This document shows positions 44,037-51,713 of a stretch of DNA of 64,000 bases, piece after piece. This DNA comes from Eubacterium sp. (GTDB lineage Bacteria; Bacillota; Clostridia; Lachnospirales; Lachnospiraceae). The number at the start of each line of letters is the position of its first letter. Positions within the stretch are counted from its first letter, which is position 1. The notes under the pieces were generated by a model that saw nothing but the letters and a program-made list of their open reading frames with translations, did no database searches and was not told where the DNA came from. Position numbers and translations under genes: made by a program. Location of the stretch: the NCBI GenBank assembly GCA_017619835.1, contig JAFZRN010000019.1:1-64000 (forward strand), read 5' to 3'.

Positions 44037-46508
44037 CTACTTTGTTTTAGCATTCTGACGGACAGGCTGAGCTTTCTGTTTTGCCGCAAGGATCGGCCTT
44101 GTGATCTCACCAAGGCTTCTGAAATATCCGGAAATGTTTCGCGGATCCTTAAGTATCTCGGCACTTTTATCCTCCAGACCGGATTTTTTTACATATTCCT
44201 TTACTTTATCTCTGAGAACATTACGTATCTTCGGATTCGCAAGATCATCTATGGAGCCTCTTACGATTGGTTTCTTATTCCGGTCTCTTTCTCCATAAAG
44301 ATACATATCACATGCGGATTTAAATACCACATCTGTTACAAGCTCGGTTCTCTGTTCCTTAGTATCATACTTTCCGTCAAGAAGCCTGATCATGGATTTC
44401 TTATATTGGGTAACTATGTCCGCACCCACATTTACCGCCTTCATCCGGTCGATATCAGACTTTTTCATTCCGTTTTTAAAGGCAAGTCTCATAAGCTCGG
44501 GATCACGATCCATCATATTACTGATCCTTCCAAGCATTTCGTTATTGCAGATCGTCGCATCATCTATTGCATACTGATTCTTTGCGGTAGTAGTTATATT
44601 TTTTACTCCCTCCTGGAGAATCTTAGCCAGCGGTTCTTTCATGCCGCTCTGATAAGCTTTGAGTGCATTTTCGGCATATTCACGGCCATATTTTACCAGC
44701 TTCTTTTCGGGACTTAAGGATTTATTCTTGGAATCCTGATTCATAACTGCCGAAGTAAAGGATGCAGCATATGCTATAGCCGCAAAATCCTTATTGGAAA
44801 GTTCTGCCGCCTCGCGGAAAGGTCCTATGGGCTCGAATCTGGTCTTGATATCCGGACCCTTACCGAACTTCTTATCCATCCCGGCTACTTTTTGTTCATC
44901 CCTTGGGATCATCTTGGTGCTGTTCTTAAGTGTGGATTTCTGCACCAGATCTTCGCGGGCTCTCTCTTCCTGTCTCAGCTCACTATATCTCGAGCCTTTT
45001 GCATATTTATCTTTATAGGTTTTATCGTAATCTATATAATTACTGTTTCCGGGCTTGGCGCCTCTTTTGGCATTGATAGTACCAATCAGATTCCTGAAGT
45101 CCTTCTCGGGCATGATATCGGAGAGAATGAGCAGTGCATCATCGAATCTCTTCTGACCGTAAGCTTTAGTCCTTACTCTTCCCATCTTGTCGCCGATATA
45201 ACTAAGACAGTCCTTTATAAGATCCTGTTTCTTATCCAGTGCGGTTCCACCGCTTCCGGCTTTCACAAGAAATGTATATTCTCTTAAAGTATTTACCATC
45301 TTATCAAATGCTATGGTATTCTTGTGTTTCGTACCCTTTGCGGAATTCTCAAGGTCATGATAGACGCCATTTAAAAACGAAGGATCCGAATTAATGATCT
45401 CCTTCTTATATATCTCACTAAGAAGTGCATTATCGCGGGCCCCCATATTTTTGCCACTGAACAGTCTTTCTTCGAAATTAGCGGTTATGGCATCGGCATT
45501 TTTAGATGAGAGCTCGTCGGCTTTTGCCTTTCCCTCTTTATTGATCCAGTCCGTGAAGCCTGTGATCTTTTTACTGATAGCATCCTGTTCCGGAACACTT
45601 TTACCGAGAGCGACATTGTCACCCTTCATTATGCTGATATCATGATTGGGATCATCATCAACCGGTCTGCTTCCGGTCTGGATATAATGCCCCTCCTGAA
45701 AAAGCTTTTTCTCGTTTTCGGGAAGTATGGAAACAACATCCATCAGCCCCTCATGGGTAATGTTCATGGAATAATTATCACAAATCGACACAAACTCATG
45801 TGTATAATCTGTAATAATATTCTTAATGATCTGTTCATCCGTTATATTCGGATCTTTTTCTTTTGCAGTCTTACTGAAAACATCAAAATACCTGAAATCC
45901 CTATTGCAGTTATTAGCCTTACAGAATTCCTCCAGTTCCTTATCATTCTTATCCAGAGCCTTAAAATATGCCTCAACGCTCATATTCTTTGAAAAGTTCA
46001 GACCCCTTCCGATGGTTTCGGCAGCTTCTTCATCAAATGATATATAATTGGATATACCCGATAATCCGAGAAGCTCCTGATAACCGGCATACATATATTT
46101 ACCTCTGGAGTCGGAGGAATAAACGAGATATGCTGCTTTATTCTCGCGCTGGGGATCATCCTTCGGAATGGTCTTAAGTACATCTTCATAATCCATACCC
46201 ATCTGGATATAAGCTCTTGTAAGTATATATCCAAGCTTTCTGTAGCTTTCCTTGATGGTCTTTAATGAACCGTCTCCAAGCATTTCCTTATAAAGACCGG
46301 CCTTCAGTTCGCCCATGGAATCCCGAAGTTCTTCGGGAAATCTTTCATCCTGGGGAATATCCTGTTTATTCTTGTCGTTAACCGAGGAATTGTCATATCC
46401 GGCCGCAAGCATCATAAAATACATACGGTCTTCGAGACTGTACTGTTTACTGTAGGTATTATTGAGATTATTAATCTTATCCCGAGTAGATAGCTTTTTA
46501 GGTGCCAT
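44037..46508 (-). CDS. large modular protein with two shared blocks
   Basis: This 823-residue protein without signal peptide begins MAPKKLSTRDKINNLNNTYS and is charged and helical throughout. Around residues 400-490 it has YIGDKM, DIMPEKDFRNL and INAKRG, matching the C-terminal part of the papain-like protein at 37170. Around residues 570-740 it has KDFAAIAYAAS, YAENALKAYQSG and DPELMRLAFKNG, matching the MKEV protein at 18469. It therefore bridges two otherwise different neighbours. It has no recognised catalytic motif and no MKEV start. It lies 18 bp after the coiled-coil gene in the long operon. Function unknown. Confidence 0.7.
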   Translation of the reverse strand: MAPKKLSTRDKINNLNNTYSKQYSLEDRMYFMMLAAGYDNSSVNDKNKQDIPQDERFPEELRDSMGELKAGLYKEMLGDGSLKTIKESYRKLGYILTRAYIQMGMDYEDVLKTIPKDDPQRENKAAYLVYSSDSRGKYMYAGYQELLGLSGISNYISFDEEAAETIGRGLNFSKNMSVEAYFKALDKNDKELEEFCKANNCNRDFRYFDVFSKTAKEKDPNITDEQIIKNIITDYTHEFVSICDNYSMNITHEGLMDVVSILPENEKKLFQEGHYIQTGSRPVDDDPNHDISIMKGDNVALGKSVPEQDAISKKITGFTDWINKEGKAKADELSSKNADAITANFEERLFSGKNMGARDNALLSEIYKKEIINSDPSFLNGVYHDLENSAKGTKHKNTIAFDKMVNTLREYTFLVKAGSGGTALDKKQDLIKDCLSYIGDKMGRVRTKAYGQKRFDDALLILSDIMPEKDFRNLIGTINAKRGAKPGNSNYIDYDKTYKDKYAKGSRYSELRQEERAREDLVQKSTLKNSTKMIPRDEQKVAGMDKKFGKGPDIKTRFEPIGPFREAAELSNKDFAAIAYAASFTSAVMNQDSKNKSLSPEKKLVKYGREYAENALKAYQSGMKEPLAKILQEGVKNITTTAKNQYAIDDATICNNEMLGRISNMMDRDPELMRLAFKNGMKKSDIDRMKAVNVGADIVTQYKKSMIRLLDGKYDTKEQRTELVTDVVFKSACDMYLYGERDRNKKPIVRGSIDDLANPKIRNVLRDKVKEYVKKSGLEDKSAEILKDPRNISGYFRSLGEITRPILAAKQKAQPVRQNAKTK

Positions 46509-46526
46509 TTTATTCTCCTGATATTA

Positions 46527-48173
46527 TTATTTTCCGGCTGTAGGTGCTTTTACCGGTTTCTTTTTTGCAAGTTGTTTTTCGTATTGCTTTACCATTTCTT
46601 TTTCAGCATCTTTTGCAAGGAAATTAATGACATTTTCCTTAAAGTCGCCTTTCTTCATGTACTTATCATATATCTTATTGAACTCAGGACTTGAAGCAAT
46701 CTCTTTTGCTTTGGTATTCAATATATTGGTATTCTTTCTGAGGTCAGACTTCTTTATATCCTCTACCATTTTTTTGAAGGCAGGATTATTTGTTTTTTCA
46801 CTGACTTCCACAATTTCAAAAAGCAGGAGTGCTGCAAGATTTTCCTTGATACTGGCCTTATCAAACTGATTAAGCTCTCCTTTTTCCTTCACACGCCTAA
46901 ATGCCTTCTGGGTTTCACCCATTGCCCATTCACCAACAAGAGCAAGTGTAGTTCCGCTCTTCTTGCCGTCTTTAACAGCAAGCTCCCCTCTATAAGACTT
47001 TTCAATCCTCTGGATCTTCGACCATGCCCTCATTTCGTTTGTAGCTTTCTTGCCGAGGTTTTTTACGGAAGGAACCATTCCTTCCGGAAGATCCTTGAAT
47101 ACCTTCCAGCATTCCATTTCTTTTCTCAGTTCGTTAGTATCCTGCTTAACCTTATCATTTTTCAGCTGAGGATCAATATTACCTTTTACCTCCATGGCAG
47201 CCATATAAAGTTTTGTGAGCTTTGTAACCTCCTGCTCCTTGGATTTATCGGCACTCATTTCAGTCATCTTCTGAAGAAGATTATCGGTATATTCTTTGAG
47301 CTTGTTATCAACAGCTGTTTCCTTATCGATGATCTCTTTTGTATATCCGTTTCCTTTTATAAAATCACTCTCACCGGTGGCAAACTCATTCTGAAGCCTT
47401 CTGGTTGTCAAAGCAATCTCCTGAATCTCCTTCAAAGTGCTGATAAAGAATTCTTTTTCTTCATCGGTAGCAACCTTTTCCATATCATTTTTAATGAACT
47501 TCTTAAGTGATATCTCAGCCTTTTCGAAGCCATTCTTATCGGTAAGGATTTCCTTCAGGATCCTTTCATTCTCAGTAAAATCCTGACTGAGTTTTCTTCC
47601 GGCATGAGTAAACTCACGTTCCATCATCTTATTATATTCGACCTTCTGATCCTGCTCCTCACGATTCAGACGGTCTGAATCATTCTTGGCCATCTCAATG
47701 AATTTCTTATTGTTTTTTATCTGATCAACCATATCGATGGTAACATACTTAAATTCATGTGACCTGAAATAAGCCTCTATCAGCTTTCGGTTTTTCTCCT
47801 CACGAAGGGCAGCTCTTTCTGCACGGGCAGCTTCTCTGTCGGCATCCATTCTTCTCTGACGTTCAAAAGCTATACGCATGCTTTCATTGGCAATACCGAC
47901 AATGATAGCCATTTTGATAATACGCTCAAGATCTTTTCTTTCTTCTTCTGTCTTGGCCTTGGCGTACTGTTTTTCATACTCCTCCATGGCTCCTTTGACA
48001 GCAGTGGTATTCTGCTCGATGATGGTTCTTTCCTTCCTGAGACGGGCAACCTCTTCAGGATTATCTTCCTTATCCATTTTGGCTTCCAGATCCCTGCCGG
48101 CATTATCCAGCATTCTCAGAGTCTCATTCATCTTATCCAGTATTTTCTTTTTTTCTTCAGCGCTATTTCCCAT
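46527..48173 (-). CDS. coiled-coil protein of the long operon
   Basis: This 548-residue protein is very rich in Glu, Lys and Arg, with a near-continuous predicted coiled coil over about residues 1-260 (MDADREAARAERAALREEKN). A less charged helical block follows near 400-480, with GTTLALVGEWAMGETQKAF. The C-terminus is Lys/Pro/Ala-rich. No signal peptide, membrane helix or enzyme motif is seen. Palindrome copy 4 lies just upstream, between it and the acetyltransferase gene. A structural or scaffold role is plausible but unproven. Confidence 0.65.
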   Translation of the reverse strand: MGNSAEEKKKILDKMNETLRMLDNAGRDLEAKMDKEDNPEEVARLRKERTIIEQNTTAVKGAMEEYEKQYAKAKTEEERKDLERIIKMAIIVGIANESMRIAFERQRRMDADREAARAERAALREEKNRKLIEAYFRSHEFKYVTIDMVDQIKNNKKFIEMAKNDSDRLNREEQDQKVEYNKMMEREFTHAGRKLSQDFTENERILKEILTDKNGFEKAEISLKKFIKNDMEKVATDEEKEFFISTLKEIQEIALTTRRLQNEFATGESDFIKGNGYTKEIIDKETAVDNKLKEYTDNLLQKMTEMSADKSKEQEVTKLTKLYMAAMEVKGNIDPQLKNDKVKQDTNELRKEMECWKVFKDLPEGMVPSVKNLGKKATNEMRAWSKIQRIEKSYRGELAVKDGKKSGTTLALVGEWAMGETQKAFRRVKEKGELNQFDKASIKENLAALLLFEIVEVSEKTNNPAFKKMVEDIKKSDLRKNTNILNTKAKEIASSPEFNKIYDKYMKKGDFKENVINFLAKDAEKEMVKQYEKQLAKKKPVKAPTAGK

Positions 48174-48193
48174 ATCTCACACCTTTTTTTCAT

Positions 48194-48228
48194 AATGTGA
48201 CAAACAAATCAGATCTGTTTGTCACATT
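48194..48228. repeat. palindrome copy 4
   Basis: AATGTGACAAAC (48194-48205) and its complement (48217-48228) flank AAATCAGATCT, differing from the other spacers at a few bases. It overlaps the first base of the acetyltransferase stop codon on the minus strand, a position like that of copy 2 beside the MFS stop. Confidence 0.88.
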
Positions 48229-48779
48229 TAGTACTTTTTGTTTATGTATGCGTATCTCAGGTGGTCACGGAAACGACCCCCGATTAAGATGCTCTCCTTC
48301 TCAAAGCCCTCGTGGAAAAATCCGAGCCTTTCAAGTACGTGTATCGATTTTTCGTTATCAGTGAGGACCCTTGACTCGATCCTGTGAATATGTGCAATGC
48401 TAAAGAGATGCTCCATAGCCGCCCCGCAGGCCTCGGTGCAGTAACCATGTCCCTGATAGGCTTCATCGATATTATAACCGAATATCGTACTGGCATAGGG
48501 CTCCTTCCTTATCCGGCAGAAGCTCATGGAACCTATCATCCTTTCCGGATCCTCTTTCAGAAAATAGTAATAATATGCAGAGGCCAGATGATCCATCTGC
48601 AATTTCTCATGCTCCAGTGACTTTGTCTGATATTCGATCGTATAATAAGAGTCTCCCATCAGTGGTTCATGCTTCTCGAAAAACGCACGATTTCCCCCGT
48701 AATACTTAAGAAGCTGTTCGGGGGTAATGTCGTGGGAGGTTTTAATTATCAGTCTTTCTGATTCAAATGTCGTCGTCAT
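48228..48779 (-). CDS. GNAT acetyltransferase, RimJ/RimL type
   Basis: This protein of about 183 residues probably transfers an acetyl group from acetyl-CoA to a protein N-terminus or a small amine. It shows a GNAT fold order: ESERLIIKTS at the start, ERMIGSMSF, IFGYNIDEAYQGHGYCTEA (the Q/RxxGxG/A CoA loop), and IESRVLTDNEKSIHVLERLGF, typical of RimJ/RimL relatives. ATG at 48779 follows the HD-GYP stop by 2 bases, so the two are likely co-translated. A TTG at 48794 would overlap that gene and is less likely. Confidence 0.85.
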   Translation of the reverse strand: MTTTFESERLIIKTSHDITPEQLLKYYGGNRAFFEKHEPLMGDSYYTIEYQTKSLEHEKLQMDHLASAYYYYFLKEDPERMIGSMSFCRIRKEPYASTIFGYNIDEAYQGHGYCTEACGAAMEHLFSIAHIHRIESRVLTDNEKSIHVLERLGFFHEGFEKESILIGGRFRDHLRYAYINKKY

Positions 48780-48781
48780 CG

Positions 48782-50137
48782 TTATACTTTCCAAGCATTG
48801 CTTGCTATAAAATCTTCGAGGATCACAGAATCGATCTTTCCTTCCTTAGCCATGTCACGAAGTATGTCAAATGCCTTCTCTGACGAAAGCGGCGGCTTAT
48901 AAGGACGATCCTCTGCAGTTAATGCATCATAGATATCAAGGATTGTAAGTATTCTCGTCTCGCGGGGTATATCATCGGCACTGATACCCTCCGGATATCC
49001 AGATCCGTCTAGCAGCTCATGGTGCTTTCCTGCCCATTCGGGTACATCCTTATATGGTCCTTCGAATTCCATCTGTCTCAGCATCTCATAGGACTTTATA
49101 ACATGAGACTGCATAATATCTCTTTCTGTTTTAGTAAGAGTCCCCCGCTCGATGGTAAGTGCTTCTCGCTCATATTCATTAAGGAGAGGAACTGTTTCAC
49201 CGGATGGGGTAAGACACTTTATATCAGCATATTCCATGATACGGCTGCAGGACTCCTTATCCATATATCCTCTTTGATTTACATCAAGAATAAATTCAAG
49301 TGCTTCCTCAAGAAGCTTTATCCTTGTCGATTCCTCAGCCACATCGGAATAATCCTCCAGGCTGATATCTACGGCAGCCCCCGGATTATTACGGGCCTTT
49401 TCTATCTCGGAATCGGTCACAGCCTTACGTTCTGCTATCCTGAGTTTCTCACATAGTATAGCTACTTCGACTCTGTGTCTTACATCTTTTTCCTTATCGC
49501 CGAGTCTTGTAGGTTTATCCATTATCCGAAGAGGGATGACCAGCTTACCCACATCGTGCATCCATACACTCGATAAAAACGGATTTCTTTGTTCCGGTTC
49601 AAATCCCCTGCCCATCTCATTAAGATAATCAAGATATCTTTCTGCATATGCAACCATACTCTTCGTATGATTTGCATTATAATGAGACCTGGCATCTATT
49701 GCTCCGATCATAACCTTTACAAACCTGTCTACAAATTCCATCAGCTTTCTCATCAGGAGATCATTTTTTGCTCCCAGTTCCGAAAGCTCGGTTATATCAC
49801 TGAACATTACTATTGCGGATATATCATCCATACGGTCTCTGAGCGGTGAAACAACAAGTCTTAAATTTGCTGTTTTATCATCCTTAATAAACGGAACAAC
49901 TCTCGATATCTTTTCCTTCTTGTATACGGCATCGATTATGCACCCGAAGAACTCATCATTCTTTCCGTTCTTACTGATACAGTCAACAAGAGTTTTCCCA
50001 TACAGAGTATCATCACTCATACCCAGTATCTTCAGAGCCAGACTGTTTTCCATACGGATATGTCCGTCATAGCCTACGACGAAAAAACCATCGGTAGTAT
50101 TCTCAAGTAAATGTTCAAATGCGATTCTATCTGACAT
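48782..50137 (-). CDS. PAS/HD-GYP protein
   Basis: This 451-residue cytoplasmic protein has an N-terminal PAS domain (LENTTDGFFVVGYDGHIRMENSLA-like start, AIVMFSDITELSELGAK end) and a C-terminal HD-GYP domain with HDVGKLVIPLRIMDKPTRLGD and GKHHELLDGSGYPEG. It is predicted to hydrolyse c-di-GMP. The HD-GYP half resembles that of the CHASE2 protein at 2197, including DRPYKPP and EKAFDILRDMAKEGKID near the end. It sits inside the long operon, 3 bp after the MKEV coiled-coil gene, so c-di-GMP may feed into control of this set. Confidence 0.85.
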   Translation of the reverse strand: MSDRIAFEHLLENTTDGFFVVGYDGHIRMENSLALKILGMSDDTLYGKTLVDCISKNGKNDEFFGCIIDAVYKKEKISRVVPFIKDDKTANLRLVVSPLRDRMDDISAIVMFSDITELSELGAKNDLLMRKLMEFVDRFVKVMIGAIDARSHYNANHTKSMVAYAERYLDYLNEMGRGFEPEQRNPFLSSVWMHDVGKLVIPLRIMDKPTRLGDKEKDVRHRVEVAILCEKLRIAERKAVTDSEIEKARNNPGAAVDISLEDYSDVAEESTRIKLLEEALEFILDVNQRGYMDKESCSRIMEYADIKCLTPSGETVPLLNEYEREALTIERGTLTKTERDIMQSHVIKSYEMLRQMEFEGPYKDVPEWAGKHHELLDGSGYPEGISADDIPRETRILTILDIYDALTAEDRPYKPPLSSEKAFDILRDMAKEGKIDSVILEDFIASNAWKV

Positions 50138-50140
50138 ATC

Positions 50141-51697
50141 TTACATCCCCGGTACTGTTGGTTTGGGCTGATTCTGCTGAAGCTCCTTATTCTTCTGAGC
50201 CTCATTTTGTTTAACTGCTTCAGGCTTCTTCATGGTACTTTGACGCCATTTTTCCATGGCACGCTTATTTCCCTGAGCCTTTATATATTCATTACGGGAT
50301 TCGGTAATATCTTTATTGGTAAGAGTTTCGTTATTATCCAGCTTTTCCATCCCCTGTTTACTGAGAGTCTTGAAAAGCTCAGTATTTTGAATCCTTAACG
50401 AATCCTCCTGAGTGAGCTCGGTGGATTTATTGAGGCGGTCCATTGCCTTATTGTAGGCTTCTCCCGGTTTCAGATCGATCTCGCCTTTCTTCTGAAGCTG
50501 CTCCATTCTCTCTGTATAGAAGATACTCCTTACGATAGATTCTTCCATCTTCGTCTGAAGATTCTTTCTTGCTTCGGGAGTCTCAGCCATATCCATCTGA
50601 TCTCTTAAAGCCTCTGCCTTTTCGGCTTCCTTCTGACATTTCTCTGTAAGCTCCTTCTGCTTCTCGGCTATCTCTTTTTCGAACATTTCCTTACGCATAC
50701 GCTCGATAGTCTCAAGAAGCTTATTAGTTCCGTCCATCTTAGCCTGATCTTCTGCATAATCACTGAACTCCGGAACATTCTTATCATCCTTATGCTTTTC
50801 ATCATAAGCTTCTTTTGCTTTATCGTGTTTCTTCTGAAGATGTTCCCGATATTCCTTACCTGAATTATAAACTTTAAGAGAAAGGGCGTCGTATACTTCC
50901 ATCTCTCTCGGTGAAAGCTTAGTACGGCCATCGATCTCTTTCATAAATTTATCAAATTCATTAAGATCCTTTACAAGCTTTTTCTGTTCTTTTGAGCCCT
51001 TGAACTTAAAATCATCAAGAATCTGTCTTGATGCATATTTCATAACGTGAACCTCCTTAGCCTGTTTTCCTATGAAGCCATCATCAAAAGCCTGATCCTT
51101 ATATCCTCTTTTTTCTGAATAGTATTCGGCAGTACCCTGTTGCCACGCATATTTGAAATCATGTTCGGGAACTTTTTCTTTTTTCTCTTTATCATATTTT
51201 TCCTTTGCTTCTTCGGCCTTCTTCATTCTGTCTCTTGCTTCATCCTCCAAAGACTTGTTTCTTGTAGTCTCGGACTGTCTGTTCTTCTCTTCCTGCTCTT
51301 TTTTCGAGTTTGCATCGGCTGCAAGATTTGCCTTCATTCTGATATCGTTTTCTTTAACTTTTTCTGCCTCATCTTCCAGGTCTTCCCAGGAATCGAGACC
51401 CATCTCATTTTCCGCAAGGATACCCTGATAGAGATTTCTCTCAGCTTCAGCTTTATTCTCAGCCTCGATCTCACCTATGTTAAGATTCCCGCCAAGCTCT
51501 ATATCTTCATCCCGAATGATATTCGGGGCATTCTGCTCAATATTATTGGCATTAAAATGAAGGTCCTCTTCTCTGATTATCTCCTCATTCTTCAGGACAT
51601 TTTCTTCGTCACCAAACTGAAAATTTCCACCAAGGTCAATATTTACATCTAATTCTTCCCGGTCAAGTTCGTTATTTTCTAAATTAACTTCTTTCAT
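50141..51697 (-). CDS. MKEV coiled-coil protein
   Basis: This 518-residue protein starts MKEVNLENNELDREEL. The first 80 residues are acidic, with two similar short units (IIREEDLHFN and IIRDEDIELGGN). Most of the rest is a highly charged coiled coil (EEAKEKYDKEKKEK region, then AEKQKELTEKCQKEAEKAE). The end is Gln/Pro-rich. There is no signal peptide, membrane helix or enzyme motif. It lies 17 bp after the phosphatase gene with GGAGGGAG before the ATG. It is the MKEV protein nearest the signalling genes and could be an adaptor, which is inference. Confidence 0.7.
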   Translation of the reverse strand: MKEVNLENNELDREELDVNIDLGGNFQFGDEENVLKNEEIIREEDLHFNANNIEQNAPNIIRDEDIELGGNLNIGEIEAENKAEAERNLYQGILAENEMGLDSWEDLEDEAEKVKENDIRMKANLAADANSKKEQEEKNRQSETTRNKSLEDEARDRMKKAEEAKEKYDKEKKEKVPEHDFKYAWQQGTAEYYSEKRGYKDQAFDDGFIGKQAKEVHVMKYASRQILDDFKFKGSKEQKKLVKDLNEFDKFMKEIDGRTKLSPREMEVYDALSLKVYNSGKEYREHLQKKHDKAKEAYDEKHKDDKNVPEFSDYAEDQAKMDGTNKLLETIERMRKEMFEKEIAEKQKELTEKCQKEAEKAEALRDQMDMAETPEARKNLQTKMEESIVRSIFYTERMEQLQKKGEIDLKPGEAYNKAMDRLNKSTELTQEDSLRIQNTELFKTLSKQGMEKLDNNETLTNKDITESRNEYIKAQGNKRAMEKWRQSTMKKPEAVKQNEAQKNKELQQNQPKPTVPGM

Positions 51698-51713
51698 CTA
51701 TAACTCCCTCCTG

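Noticed and set aside
14432-48228. All palindrome copies as simple Rho-independent terminators
   Set aside because: Copy 1 lies between divergent genes, and copies 2 and 4 lack a T-run on the minus strand beside which they sit. Only copy 2 could serve for the plus-strand pair.
18469-51697. MKEV starts as a by-product of the ribosome binding site
   Set aside because: Upstream sequences and codons for MKEV differ among the five genes, and other genes in the block with the same kind of ribosome site begin differently.
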